Shown piece by piece: positions 21,728 through 33,800 of a stretch of DNA of 64,000 nucleotides. The notes below the pieces were generated by a model. The model saw nothing but the letters and a program-made list of their open reading frames with translations. It ran no database searches and was not told the origin of the DNA. Source of the stretch: Opisthorchis felineus (taxonomy: Eukaryota; Platyhelminthes; Trematoda; Opisthorchiida; Opisthorchiidae); assembly GCA_004794785.1 (NCBI GenBank), contig SJOL01008888.1, positions 461,133-525,132 on the forward strand, read 5' to 3'. The translations under genes and the position numbers were made by a program. Position 1 is the first letter of the stretch. Each line of letters opens with the position of its first letter.

Positions 21728-23350
21728 AGCTTATTCCAGTTTTCACTTTGGTCTGATCGGATAATTGATGCAAACACGGTAGACGACGGATGTATTCATT
21801 TTCGACATCATAGCGGAGAAGTTGGCTGCAAAATTCGTATGATTTGGGTGGGTCAGCTAGACAGCAGTCTTCGTCAGACTAAACGAGAAAGATTGCTCGG
21901 CCAGTTATCCGTTGGCTGTAGCAAAACGGAAGCGGAAACGGTGGGTATTTTACTAACTGCGTGCTTGAAGCTTTTGTATGCAGTTTGAAAATAAGTGGAT
22001 GCCAAGAGGATTTCATGGGCTATTGGTTACAAATTCCGCAGTTGCACGCCACCGATTGAACCATGTGATGTACAGTCTGTCGCGAAAATGAGTGTCTGAA
22101 AACTGCGAACCAAGCGGTATATTACTGCACTGTAGTAAAGGAAAAGCTCAGATGCTGTTGTAGTTGCCAGAGATACGAATCCACAAGTGGGCAGACTTGG
22201 CGCATCTGAGACCCAATTAGGTGGTCCAATTGGATTGGAATCGGTACGTGCGGACAATGGTGAATGATTGCTTCAGCTGTATGCTAACCGCAGGCTGTTT
22301 TTTGTGCAGTACTAACTTCCGAAGTCGTCTGGCCACATGGTGTCTTCCAACAGCGTGCCGGCTACAAACTCAGATTGATCACATTGCCATCGGTTATCGA
22401 TGGCGCCGGTCGATAAATGACTGCCACTGATTCTAGAACACAGTTGTGGATTCCGACCACGCGCTCGTCCGGAGTCGCTTCTCTCTACGTTTTCCAGGGC
22501 CGCGTAAAGTGCGAACAAATGGCTTGGCAACTGAGAGACTGGCAGATCCGTATGTTAGATGAATTTACCAGAATCGTCTTTTAGAGTCTCTTCCAAATGC
22601 TTCACTATCAGATGCGAATTCATGCTGGGACGAGATCGCCACCTCTGCATATTTCTTGGAGTTTTGCCTGTGGCACAGCGCTACCAGGCCCGCTGAAGCA
22701 CTGGATATCAGACCAAACAGTGGCACTGCTTAAATCTAGGAGGAATATCCCCTCCGGTCCCGAACATAACTTGACGCAACGAATTATCAGAAGTCAAGAG
22801 AAAGTGAGCGTGCTCGCCGACCGGGAGGTCTGGTGGATACGGAAAGCCAAGGAAATGGAAGAGGCCCAGAAGTCCGGGAATGCCCGAGGATTGTTCCAGC
22901 TGATCCGTGCGACCGGTCCCCGGAAACCACCTATGAGCGAAACCATCAAGGATCAAAATGTGGTGACCATCTTGAATAAAGAAGAACGCCTCGACCGGTG
23001 GGCTGAATACTTTGAATATCAACTATCGTAGCCATCAGCTACCACACCTATGGAGCCTACGGCTGACGTAGTACCCTGGACGGTGAACATGGAACCCCCT
23101 ACCTCCTCGGTGGTTTCTGACTGCAAATGTCCTCCCGAGCTTCTGGTTCGGATGACCTCCCATCTACATTGTTCAAAGATGGCAGGGAAGTCTTCAGTCA
23201 GTGCTTGTCTGATCTGTCTGCCTGCATTTGGGAAAAGGGGACTGTCCCAGCCAAGTGGGGAGAGTAGGTGATAGTGCCCATTTTCTAAAAAGGGGCTCGT
23301 AGTGAGCGCGGTACTCACAGGGGGATCAACTTGACCCCAGTTGTAACGAC
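21728..23350 (+). pseudogene. RTE-type LINE: endonuclease, linker and start of RT, decayed
   Basis: The longest LINE remnant. The endonuclease part starts with RHHSGEV near 21805 and ERLLGQLSVGCSKTEAETV near 21890-21950. It resumes at about 22133 and runs through GLESVRADNGE (22230) and STNFRSRLATW, then QIDHIAIGYRWR (22370-22410). The linker follows: DSDHALVRSRFSLRFPG (22450), QNRLLES (22566) and KHWISDQTVALLKSRRN near 22700. The 22780-23030 stretch (SVLADREVWWIRKAKEMEEA, then IRATGPRKPPMSETIKDQNV) is the conserved region before the RT. The last recognisable part (GARSERG...TGGSTxPQL-like, about 23290-23345) is near RT motif 1. Frameshifts are numerous. About 190 bp at 21950-22133 interrupts the endonuclease. 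Confidence 0.85.
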
Positions 23351-23525
23351 ACAATCGATGCGGATAATTTGAAAATCATCGTCGCCCTTGATTCATCCAT
23401 TTTTGTGATTATCAGAATTGTGCAGCCCAGGAATCCCTGGAAAGATTACTATTTGAATAGCGTCACTTGGCCTCATGCATCACAAAGTCTACGTAATGTC
23501 TGAATAATAAATAAATAAATTTGCC
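23351..23525 (+). repeat. Probable LINE 3' end with AATA-type tail
   Basis: The LINE remnant is followed at 23502-23521 by TGAATAATAAATAAATAAAT, a short tandem tail typical of RTE elements. The preceding 150 bp would be the 3' UTR after an internal deletion that removed the RT. This is inferred from order, not from a matched copy. Confidence 0.45.
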
Positions 23526-25085
23526 CATTTGCTAAGTTTTTTTGGCCCAATGGACCACCGCAACTTCCGAGCAATACCGGCCAATTTCAGGTCGCTATTT
23601 GTTCGCTCATTGCTATAATTCCCGTAATTTTAACAAGGGATAACATTTGTGTGTGTGTGTGTGACGATGGTAATTCCATCGCTAACTGCTGTGTTGAGGT
23701 TAGAACGATATTCAGTGCGTGTATCCACTTGATAAGGTTGAATAATCGGGTACATGGAAATTTGTACTTGTCCCGTTTGATGTGTTATCGAAAACAAGCG
23801 TGTTTCTCGGTCGTCTGCCAGGTTTACGTCGGTCGACCGATCACACTCGCGTGACAATTCGGATAAGCATCCGGCCAGTCTGCGGCACACATCAGTGAGG
23901 AGTAGAGTCAGTCATGCATCTTGTTTTCGGTGGAAGAGGCGTGTGTGTCTTTGCAGAGCATCCACTACCTGCCTCGTTAACTGAGAGGACATCTAGTGGT
24001 ATACGGTGCTGCTCGCACGCGAGAAGTTTTCATCCTTTAGGGCACCTTAGTTTAGAGGTAATGAAATTATTTTCGGGACACGACGACATCGCTCTCGGGC
24101 CGCCGTTGAATAAACTAAGGATGACGTTATATGGCTTGGGGGTATCTTGAATTGAAAACTTGTAGTCTATAAAAAAAGCACCAATTCACATGAGCCAGCG
24201 AACGCAAATATCGTATATCGGTCACAGCAAGATGCTCCTACCTGACAACCGACAGTATCGGTTCAGATCGTGACTGTCCTCCTGCAATAGTTTGAAAACA
24301 ATGTGTGGGCGCCTCATCAAGCTAAACCAATTTGTCCACAAAATGACGAAGCAGATATGGTTATGAGTTGTACAAGCCGGCTACGAAGCATGAGAGTGTC
24401 TCTTTAAAAGGTTTTCGGCTTCGCAGGACTGTTTCATGTCCGTCAGTCGGTCCAGAAAGGGTTTTATCTTTGCGGGATTCCATGAATGTTGCTCAGTGTA
24501 CCAAAATCTGAAGTCTGAGTTAGGTGGCGTAATTTTATTATATACAAGTCAGGTGAGTGTGGAAGCACCTAATGAATTATATTCCGCCCAACCAGGAGAG
24601 GGCTTCATTGCGAAGTGGAATCTTTTTGCTGTTGGTTTTTGTTTGGAGACGCCTTAGCGAAACCGTTTTAGAACCCAGTTTGAACCCGTTTTTAACTGTC
24701 GTTGTCCTTATTTTGCGGGTGTCCCTTGTTTGTTGGCCGTTTGATTGGAAATTTTCGAAGAAAATCTATATGTTATCATGACAATCTTCTTCGAAACTCA
24801 CCTGGTGCCGTTTGATGCCAATAAAAAAGGTTTTCGACGGTTTGGTGAAGAAAACTGATGACAAGAAGTGGTCTTACTTTTAGGTGAATTTCGCTAGGTA
24901 CATACAAGTCAGAAAAAATATTGTTCGTCTGGTCTAAAGGTAGTGTCCGTCATTTCATTTAACGCACAAGGACTAGGTGCGCGCAAATGATATTTCAAAA
25001 CGGGAAAGGCGGGAAGACTTTCAATGAATGGTGCGAATCCTCCTTGTAATGAAAGGTGTCGGTTGTTGCATCCACTGATTCAATG
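23526..25085. other. No gene seen
   Basis: It includes a short GT microsatellite at about 23648-23663. Several open frames of 66-86 codons have no recognisable content. Confidence 0.4.
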
Positions 25086-25089
25086 TACG

Positions 25090-25430
25090 CACTCCTGTCA
25101 GTAGAGCAACATTTTATACCAGCAGTATCTGAAGCCTGACTGGTAGTTTGAACGATTAGCTGTTCGGCCAGTCAACACATGTGACCACGTGATGTGAATC
25201 TCGTGACCGAAATATGAGTGGCGCTATATCCTGTCTAAATACGATTTAGTCATGCTGTTGATCAGACACTTATGGCCAAACGGTGCAATTTTCAACTACC
25301 AACCGATAATCTCTGTGTTTTACTCACCTTGAAGACTCATCAGATGCGCACTGCCGATGATTCTCAATAAGGATGAAACAGTTGTACATTGCTTCTCGGC
25401 TTTTCGTCATTATAGACTGGCTTCCCTTAC
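25090..25430 (+). repeat. Hammerhead family 2 element, plus orientation
   Basis: The body has CACATGTGACCACGTGATG near 25170 and TGGCGCTATATCCTGTC near 25220. The ribozyme-like core at 25352-25393 reads GCACTGCCGATGATTCTC, then AATAAGGATGAAACAGTTG and TACATTGC. Stem I (GCACTG/CATTGC, one mismatch), GAAAC, a short ACAG/TTGT stem III and a GTA triplet are present. The core has C instead of U at its second position, so this copy is probably inactive. Confidence 0.65.
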
Positions 25431-25669
25431 AGGACAAAATCTCCCTTAAAAATATCGTTTTGTACATCCCGCGTTAATGTGATGCTAAAAGCAAATAAAA
25501 GGACACATTTTTGCGTCCAAAACTTCTACACGCACACACACGCAGGGTTTCTTACAGGTCGGAGTATGACGAATGCTATGATCAAATGAGCACTTCTAGG
25601 GGCAACCGTCCATATAAAAAGGACCGGAGGAAATGGTCAGTCGCCTGGTAAAAGCATCCCAACAGCAAC

Positions 25670-26010
25670 CCTCTCAGTACTTGGGATGGTTCGGATTCCT
25701 ACTACCTCGGCAGCACCCTGACCACCGACCAAATGATCGAAATAGGACTGGACTTGCGAATATCGAAAGTTAGTATCGCGTTTGGAAGACATCATAAAGG
25801 TGTTTGGGACAGTCAGCACTTGCGAGTGGGCACGGAACTTGCGGTTTATCGCGCCATCGTACTGTCTCCACTTTTGCACGGCAACAAGATACACGCAGTA
25901 CACCAGTGTCACATCAGTATTCTCGATTGATTTCATTTCCACTGTCCACGGAGCATTATACGTATACAATGGTCAAGCCTAATTCCACGAGTTGACTGAA
26001 CGTTCGTCTA
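25670..26010 (+). pseudogene. LINE reverse transcriptase C-terminal fragment, second LINE lineage
   Basis: Translation across frames gives YYLGSTLTTDQMIEIGLDLR, then ISKVSIAFGRHHKGVWDSQH, LRVGTELAVYRAIVLSPLL and HGNKIHAVHQCHISILD. This is the block after the RT catalytic motif in endonuclease-reverse-transcriptase LINEs (YLGS, I..ASIAFG.L...VW...L...TKL.VY.AVVLP.LLYG.ETW). It differs from the RTE copies in the window. It is truncated and frameshifted. Confidence 0.75.
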
Positions 26011-26261
26011 CCTTTCGTGTTTACATTCGGAGCGATCGTCCCACCCAAGCCGTGTTGCTACCCTGTTACTCCGATCAACAAGTACTTCCGATTCCTCGCT
26101 TTGGTGCACATCAAGACAGGTCCGAAGTAAGAATCACGCGATCATTCGGATCCAGCCTGGTGTTCACTTTCTGGTCGTGTGATCAAAAAAAATCTTTTAT
26201 AACGCAGGGGAAATGAAACCATCAACTTTTCATTTCAACAGTACAAAGATGCTTCGAAGTA

Positions 26262-26350
26262 GCACTACTCACAAGGTGGTTGAAAGGTTTTCGGCAGCCC
26301 TGGCGACCGGTTTCGCTTTTTTGGGTTCATAAGGTATTTTCAGATCCAAA
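26262..26350 (-). repeat. Hammerhead family 1 core fragment, decayed
   Basis: The minus strand keeps GCGAAACCGGTCGCC and CCGAAAACCTTTCAACCACC, but the CUGAUGA part is changed to CTTATGAACCC. Stem II is degraded. Confidence 0.6.
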
Positions 26351-28960
26351 GAGCTTTAGGCTTTCAACGCATAGCAAGATGTGGCCTAAAATAATTGCCT
26401 GAAGGTCCAAATCATCCCCACATCTACGGCAAGTGCGCATTTATTTTGTACGCTGCTGTTTCCGGGATGCTATACAGTTCTACTTGATTTATTTCCAGGT
26501 TGGTTGTATTTTGCCTGATTTATCTGCCACCGACATGATCCATTGGATATCATGCAACTGCGGAGATATCTTCATTGTAGGAACTAACCACAGTCGATAA
26601 CAGTGCATGACTGTATTACACCACGTTGTTCTTTCAACTCTCTCATAACTGTCTCCAAACGATGGGAGGTCAACTCGTGACCCAACATGTACAGCTACCA
26701 AGAACTCAAGAAAGTATGCCACAGGAGAGATCCTAAGGATTCGTTCTATGTGTTCTTAGGCAACGGTGACCAGAAGATGCTGTCACTCAGATGCAGTACT
26801 TATAGCTGTTCACTAACCAGCACTGCCTACGTCATGGTTATGGAAGCAACATGCCTGGATTTCGTCGTCCTGATCACGTGACTGTGTTTGAGTTGTAAGT
26901 AGATGTCCGTTCAAGTTTGTCCCTAATACTTTTTATGCATACAATCTGAATTTCCAACATTTCTGGGAAGTACAATCAGTAGTTACTTCTCGCGATAAAT
27001 ATTTTCGATCTGTGTTACTAGATCGGGTAAAAGAAAATAGTGTTGTAAATTTCGGCAGCCCTGCCAGAACACTGCATATATGCTTCCGTAATTTTCGCGG
27101 TTTACATGTTTTACGCGCTAGGCTCATGGAACGAACTGGATTCGAGATGCTCTGTGGCTAACGGATAATGTTGCGGTTTTTAGACGCAAGGCACAGCAGT
27201 CCTAACCAAGCTGATGCCACCATGACTCACACAGGGCCAATCGCCTGCCATTTTTACTCCAGTGTTCACTAACCAATCAGAAAGCGATTGCTAAGGCAGG
27301 ATCGATAGAAGGCGATTCGAATACACTACTTTTCATATCCTGCTATCTGGACGTTTACCAACCAGATAGCGCTACTTTTCGAAGTCCACTACAATAAAAA
27401 CACTCAACAAATATTGTTTGGTTGCCGCTTCATACAAGACTACGAAATTAGCAGAACACCAGTTGGTTTTCCGCATTTATTGGTCCACGTTCTTCAGCCG
27501 TATTCCATCCGCATATCAGTCGCCTGTCAGTATATTATGGCTAGATTGTCCTAAGCTTGAGACAGGGATAATGAGATGTCCCATCAGTTGCCCACCTAGC
27601 GAGAGACAGACAACATTGGGTCTGAAACCTGATAAGATATTTGTACTTCTGAAATTATATGACACGTTTCGTAATTTCCTCTTCTGGCTGCAGATAACTT
27701 ACTGAGAATACTTCGTTTACGCCAAGTTGTAAGAAACCTAGAAATGGAGTGGGACGCGTAATATGAATAATTCAAACCGGTAAGATCAAGCACAAGCGCC
27801 ACAATCGTTCAGAGTTCATGAAATTCAAAGTAAAGCAAACTGTGTGCCAGCGTCAATTGACCTGCACGACTGACGACCAAGCAAACGAACCCAAAAGCAC
27901 CAAAAACTCCTTTGAAATAAATCCACTTCTTATACCCTATGGAATCCTTCGAACAGAAAACATCGTTAGGAAGGAAACACTTGTAGTTCGTGGGAATTTC
28001 CAATCAACCGGTTTTCTCTACACAAGCAAAACCTGAACCAAAAACACGTTTTGATTCCATTCTATTACGAGTAGTCAAGAATTGTTGACAACCGTTTCCT
28101 AATCGAGGGTCAAACAAAAATAGCTAAACATACTTTGGCATACGTCTTCGTGGTCTTGCCAAATTCGGGATAGCATCCGTTCTATGCTGCCGAACTGTAA
28201 ACTGAGGTCAATCATTCAAATACTTATGCTCCCTCGCGTTAATGTCAACAGTAAATGCCCTGCTTCGCAATAAGCTAAGGCAAAACATCAACCGCAGAAT
28301 GAATGAATTACCAACGGCTGACTGCCTTTTACGAAAATCACATGACATATCGTGAGAAAATGCTTCTGTTTGATAAAACTATGTTTGGAAGTTTGAACCT
28401 TAACCAAACGGACCTCATTCTTCCACCAGGTAGGAACTGTATAATTTCAACAACACGAGATGAAAGGAGCCAGAGAGTGCTTTCCGTGATGTTACTTCGC
28501 AGTAGTGTTTCAGAAAACCTGATGTTACTGATAACAGGAGGAAATTTATAACACATGTCAAGTGAAAAACAACAAAATATTGAAAGTCCATTTTTGCTCC
28601 TGTCGATGAATACGTTTCACACTGCGACGCGTGCCATGGGCACCCAATTCCACTAACTGTAGCCACTTGATTTCGGTTGATGTGAAAGAGTTTACTCAGG
28701 CACCCGATTCAGATGCCTTCATTTGCATTCGTAAAAGAGTGACCACATATGTAAATGTAATCAAAAGAACTCGAATAAAGATCGATGAGAAATACGACCA
28801 GAGTGGTTGATAGTCAACTCAACCTAAGGGTGGTAGGTACACATTTCGACAAAAGGGCATATTTATAAAAGTGAAATAAACCGTGCAGATTTGCGAAGCT
28901 GATACAACTTTGATCAGAAACACAAAAGCGAGGTTTTAAACTATGTGGGAGTAACAAACT
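26351..28960. other. No gene seen
   Basis: Frames of up to 95 codons (27418-27705) lack recognisable domains and splice context. No named repeat is visible. Confidence 0.4.
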
Positions 28961-28967
28961 AATAGTT

Positions 28968-29076
28968 GTTCAGATGGGGCACCCTTCCGATAACTAGCTG
29001 CCGTGCAACTCGGAAACTGCCAGGTTGCCCAAACAGGCACAGTCGGCAAGCCGCAGTCAAACCTTCCGGTCAGCAG
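28968..29076 (-). repeat. tRNA-derived SINE, truncated
   Basis: The reverse complement reads CTGACCGGAAGGTTTGACTG (20 bases), then GGGCAACCTGGCAG, GCACGGCAGCTAG, TCGGAAGGGTG and CATCTGAAC. The A box and B box are lost. Confidence 0.65.
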
Positions 29077-29439
29077 TTTTTCGTCCTAACTGCTAACCTA
29101 TCTCGGGCTCTCCACCAGTAATAAGTGTATGCTGCGTTCTTCGAAAATTTGCGAACCCCCAAACACCCTGGCTGATGACTGGGATCATCCAAGTAACGAA
29201 GTGACAGCTTTCGCAGTGTACTCCTCATGACTGTGTTTTTACATATAACGGGCTTTAAAGGCATTCACAGGGCTAATAGCACGGCCAACGTATAAAATGT
29301 CTTGCAATTAAAGATTTTGGACGGTGACATGAACCTTTCTGGACTTGTTTTGAAACGTTGTCTTTGTTTCTAGTACCCAAGTAGCTGGTTGTTTTACCAG
29401 TGTTTCTGGAGCTGCAGCTATATCTTGCCAACGTAAAAA

Positions 29440-29512
29440 ACTACTTGTCAGTCGCTTGTGGCTGAAACTCGTTACCGGGAGGTCGGGGGTTCGAGACTCC
29501 CTGAAGTCTCGT
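29440..29512 (+). repeat. Possible SINE head fragment
   Basis: CGTTACCGGGAGGTCGGGGG followed by TTCGAGACTCC resembles the anticodon-to-B-box part of the SINE. No body follows. Confidence 0.35.
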
Positions 29513-30550
29513 GGGATGCGAACTCTGATGATTCCGAATAAGAACGAAATCTTCATTAAAAATGCTCAGATTTCTTCCCACTTCTGACGGTATTCCATCT
29601 ACCACACACTATTCGGCCGAAGATCCGCATTGACCATTTTTATGACAGTGGGTTGCATGTTGTGTAGGCAATTCGTAAATGACCCTCAGACAACGTGATT
29701 GACCACTGTAAGTCTATTCCACACTTCGTTCGATAATCTCAGACCAGGTTTCTGTCCACTTTCCTTCTTCCTCCGCATGGAACATTAAATTCCTAAACTT
29801 TTCCCGGTAGTGTGATGCTCCGTTTCAAACATTTTCCGCATTCTACTTCAATTTCTTGGACGGGTTGTGCGTTGTGCGACACCTGTTTCAAGTACCAATT
29901 GGGTTCCTGCAAGAAAGTTATGCAGGTCAACAGCGTAAAGATGAATGGTTGGTTTCGTCGTGTGACTGCAGTCTGGTCACCACAAATCAGTCCCTACATC
30001 CGTCCTGGTCATGTGAACAACCAGTGGCTAGAATATCGATTGTCCGACAGGACGATTCATCTGCCCGCCCAAATGGTATGTGATGATGAGTCACTGATCC
30101 CAGGTTTGCGAGACTAGACTTGACAAACGCGTTTGTCCGACCTAGGTGCGGTTGCACTTGAGCACCGCTGAGTGTTGGCTGTTTCGCACCCAGGCTGTTT
30201 CCAAATGCGATTATGTTCAGGAGTCCGCGTTACCGCGCGAATAGCAAAACACAATGCAATTTTCTGGATAACTTTGATGGAACTTCACACAAAGAAATCC
30301 GAGCACAGCGATAGAACGTCTATCCGTGCATAAATTTTGCTGTGAGTTTGTCCTGGTTTAAAGATTATACATTTGCCTGACAAATTTCACCCCGCTGGAC
30401 TCATCCGAAGCCGGATAAATTGGATATCAAATTCTAGAGGCTGGGAGATACTCAACAGTGTTACTCGTATAATGTACTCCCCTACCTAGATGCCAATGGG
30501 AAGTTCAACAATGCTGTTTTCGTGTGGAAAATGAAGATTATTCAGAAACA
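29513..30550. other. No gene seen
   Basis: The open frame at 29812-30117 (101 codons) has no recognisable features. Nothing else is supported. Confidence 0.4.
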
Positions 30551-30554
30551 TTTT

Positions 30555-30690
30555 GGGTAAAGATATTGCGAAGTCTAGAATGTTGTGCCAACTGAAACGT
30601 GAGGCAACCTTCGTGCAGGAGATACAGATGAAGAATACCATAACCCAGAGGTTCAGTTGAGTCTCCCATTAACATCTAGGCAGGCTGAAA
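30555..30690 (+). repeat. Hammerhead family 1 body fragment
   Basis: GTAAAGATATTGCGAAGTC, GTGCCAACTGAAACGTGAGGC (in part), GGTTCAGTTGAGTCTCCC and the order of these pieces match the body of family 1 (compare 43.69-43.80 and 51.90-52.03 kb). Confidence 0.5.
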
Positions 30691-31049
30691 ATGACTATTT
30701 CCCGGACTTCCTAATAAAGTTTATATTGGTAGTACACGCCACTGTCTCGCCAGTCTGAGACCAGGCTGGGCACTAGGACAGACAACAAAATTGCTATGGA
30801 AACCACCAGGGGATTCCCAGTTAAACTAGGTCGTAAAAACTCGTTAAACACAAGCCCATCTTTTTCTGCAATTCCACTGATAAACAAATGCCACTACGTT
30901 ATCAGACCACCAACGAAAACTATCGTTTTTTGCTACAATTCGACATTTTACTCCTCAAAAATCAACCCTCTCGAGGCTTCGGTATGTTATCAACAAGCGA
31001 ACGGCAGTGAAATGTTACCCGAATAGCTGATAAGGCATTCGAACTCGAA

Positions 31050-31600
31050 TACAAAAATCTTACGGGTCCGAATTTTCCCGATGTGTTGAGTTTCCTGGTA
31101 CGGAAATTTGAATCATGCGTCGATCTGAATATCAAAACGAAGAATTGAGTTCGAAAGTTAACGCACCGTTTAAACAAAAGTGAGCAAGATTATACAACAA
31201 ACCTCAATTGTCCATATACGCAGCGTCAACAAGTGCACAAGTCTGTCACAGTGCAGTGTCAACCTCCGCACACCTAACGACGGCGAGTGGAATGTCGGCT
31301 CGGTAGAGTGGGTTGCCACCGTCCCTCCGGAGGCCAGTCTCCTGATTCTGATTGACGGTGCGACCACACGGAAATCACGACAGAACAAGTCAGGGTGAGC
31401 TCAGCCGACGGTGGCGGGATCACGCATGGGTAACTAGGTCAGATGCACACATTCACACGCGCATATATGTTAATATACTGATGTCGCACCGGGCAGTCCT
31501 TGCGGCAAAGTGAATGACCGGTACAGAGGAGTAAAACAAGTGAAGATCAAAAGTACATGGGCGGATTAAGCAAATGAATGGGAGGATTACCATGATGTCA
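31050..31600 (+). repeat. Unclassified ~550-bp repeat, copy A, with a conserved reading frame
   Basis: Homologous along its length to the minus strand of 52503-53056. Shared landmarks include CGGAAATTTGAATC, TATCAAAACGAA, AAGTGAGCAAGA, GCACAAGTCTGTCAC, CGGCGAGTGGAATGTCGGCT (20 bases), GACGGTGCGACCACACGG, GGTAACTAGGTCAG and GGCAAAGTGAATGACCGG. The frame at about 31180-31398 reads VNKCTSLSQCSVNLRTPNDG, then EWNVGSVEWVATVPPEASL, and is shared with copy B. I do not recognise the protein. It could be part of an unlisted transposon or a duplicated gene fragment. Confidence 0.7.
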
Positions 31601-32220
31601 AGTCAGATTAAATACTCGGTCACTCGTTTCCATAAAACGAACAGCTATGTTGAGGTAGATTGACCTGTCTTGAGAGTTATCATAGTTATAACCCTGTAGG
31701 TGGCACTTTTGAGTGTTGATTTAAGAGTCAGATGGTAATCATTTTGGAAGAACTGAAGTCCAAACTTGTAGAAGAAACTGCTTCGTTGATTCCTTCATGA
31801 ACCGACGCACAGAGACGCAATAAACTTAACGATAATGCACAGTTTGTGCGAAGTCAGAAGGTGGGATTGTTGGAATGTTTGCAGCATAAAAAACTTATTT
31901 CTGGGGTCAGTTAAACGTAGGAAAGTCTCGCAGCCCATAATTTTCGCGAGATTTTGAAGTAGTAGCTGAATAGTCCATGTTTGTCCACTTCTAACGAAGT
32001 TCGATATGCAATTAAAATGTATTCGACGTTCCAGCGTAGATAAACAATATTCCAAGTAGGAAATTCATAAAAATTGACCTCGGATGTGCCAGCATAAGCT
32101 CGAACTATCAGCAGGTCAAAACTCAAGACGCGTGAAATTTATCCCATGAGAGTGTTGGTGTTGGGCACTGACCCAGGAAGTCCTTGTCAGCCTAATGTAA
32201 CGCCCAACATTCGGTGCGTT
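31601..32220. other. No gene seen
   Basis: Open frames on the minus strand (31795-32126) have no recognisable domain. Confidence 0.4.
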
Positions 32221-32221
32221 G

Positions 32222-32387
32222 TACCATCGCCTAAGAGCGAACTTACTGACCAGAAGGTCCATGGTTCGAATACAACCCCCTCATCTGGACTGCTCCTGTC
32301 CAGGCTTGGTCAACCTGGCACTAACTCGGCCCTCGCGCTTACTTCAGGTGGCATGGTAACTAGGCACCGCAATGGTGTTACAGCCTC
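32222..32387 (+). repeat. tRNA-derived SINE
   Basis: Degenerate A box near 32228, B box GGTTCGAATAC near 32262, body CCAGGCTTGGTCAACCTGGC and GGTGGCATGGTAACTAGGC, ending GGTGTTACAGCC. Confidence 0.8.
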
Positions 32388-32549
32388 GTCTTGTGACTTT
32401 GAGTGACGGCTTCGTGTCGATAGATTTGTGCTGGCTAGAATCGCCGAAATCGAACTGACGGTAAGTTAAAAGATAGACAGTGTGTCGTTTGAGGCATAAT
32501 TTTGTTGCACAACTAGCCCAATTGAACAAAAGAACCGTTTAATCGGTTC

Positions 32550-32577
32550 CATATACATATATATATATATATATATA
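32550..32577. repeat. AT microsatellite
   Basis: An ATATAC/ATAT run of about 28 bp. Confidence 0.85.
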
Positions 32578-32939
32578 CTGCAAAACAGTCTCCGGATTAA
32601 CATCCCGGATTAACTGCCACAGATAATGGATCGTAGAAGTGTAAATGCATTGATCACACTTCAGGACGGCTGTTACCAAGCCCCGGACTAGCAATGCTAT
32701 CTCAGCGTTCGTCGTGGTGTCTTCCGAACGGAGATTCTCTCCAAAATGTGTTGATAGATGGCAATTAAAATGATCCTTAAGCAGCTTCTGAAGTGGGAAA
32801 TTTGATCATCCATCTTGGCTTGGATGACGTGAACCTGCATTCTGCAGAACGTCCACTATGGAAATGAATATACGAGTTGTTAGTATTGCGAGATTTCGAA
32901 ATTTTAGCGAAGATTCTGTCCTGTAAGTGGAGCCAATCT

Positions 32940-33290
32940 AAACCGAAAACCCCGGAAAAACACCGTACCGGCGTTTCACCCTAATTGGGAATCACGGACA
33001 ATGTGCATTTGATGGAAATCCATGGAGTCTCGAATCTGCAACCTCCAGGTTAGTAGTCCGATCAGTTTTACGTTCGGCTGCTAGCGCCTGATCAGCGTTG
33101 TGATGAGATCGCACTTAGACACGATATACCACAATTCAATCGTACAATCCGCATCACGTGGTTAAGTTTTGATTGGCTGGCTCCTCGAGTGACCACCCGA
33201 TGACTGATACTTCCGTCTGCTGATGGTTCTCAATAAGGGTAAGGCAAAACTGTACAGTGCTTTTCAGTACGAATTCCCTTCACTTACAGA
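32940..33290. repeat. Hammerhead family 2 element flanked by two inverted cores
   Basis: On the minus strand at about 32960-33005 a core-like sequence reads CGTGATTCCCAATTAGGGTG (20 bases), then AAACGCCGGTACGGTG. The body 33010-33200 has GCGCCTGATCAGCGTTGTG, ATCACGTGGTTAAG and TTGATTGGCTGGCTCCTCGA. On the plus strand at about 33220-33262 a second core-like sequence reads CTGCTGATGGTTCTCAATAA, then GGGTAAGGCAAAACTGTAC and AGTGC. Both cores are decayed. The two cores face opposite ways around one body. Confidence 0.6.
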
Positions 33291-33554
33291 AAGAAACCTC
33301 CGGTAAGAGAAGAGGAATGTTCAAGCTGATTTGAACTTCCAGTTGTATTCACTGGAAAATCTAGCTAGGTCTTCAAATGAAAAGGGTCGCTTGTATGGCT
33401 AAGAGACCAACGCTCTCGTTATGGGGCTTTCTGTTTCGTACTGTAAGCCCTGAATGCTCAGTATGTACCTGTGGTTTGCTTTGCTTTATATGGACCACTA
33501 GTGACATGTATATTGACGATTAACCAGGATGTGTTAGGTTCAAAGTACAGAGAT

Positions 33555-33800
33555 CCTTGGCGAAATAAATTTATCTGCATACCGATTCGGTTTTGACGGC
33601 AGACTTACCTGGACCCCTGCTGAATCTCTCGCTTATGATGTGTCTACTATGTAACTGAATGTGCTGCACCAGGCCGCCTCAGGTTTCAGTTGGCATGATA
33701 TTCGAGATACCGCGACACACTGTGTAGACGTAATACACTACTCATAAGGTTGCTGAAAATTCTTTGACAGCCCACGACCGGTTTCGCCCTTTCGGGGGCT
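33555..33800 (-). repeat. Hammerhead family 1 monomer, minus orientation
   Basis: From right to left the minus strand carries the ribozyme region (33770-33797: stem I 3' strand GTGGGC, ACCGGTC, GAAA, and stem II GCCC/GGGC intact, but the CUGAUGA 5' part is cut at the junction). The flank follows (GAGTAGTGTATTACGTCTAC), then the body (GCGGTATCTCGAATATC, ATGCCAACTGAAACCTGAGG, GGCGGCC, GTTACATAG) to ATGCAGATAAATTTATTTCG. It is continuous with the inverted copy on its right. Confidence 0.7.
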
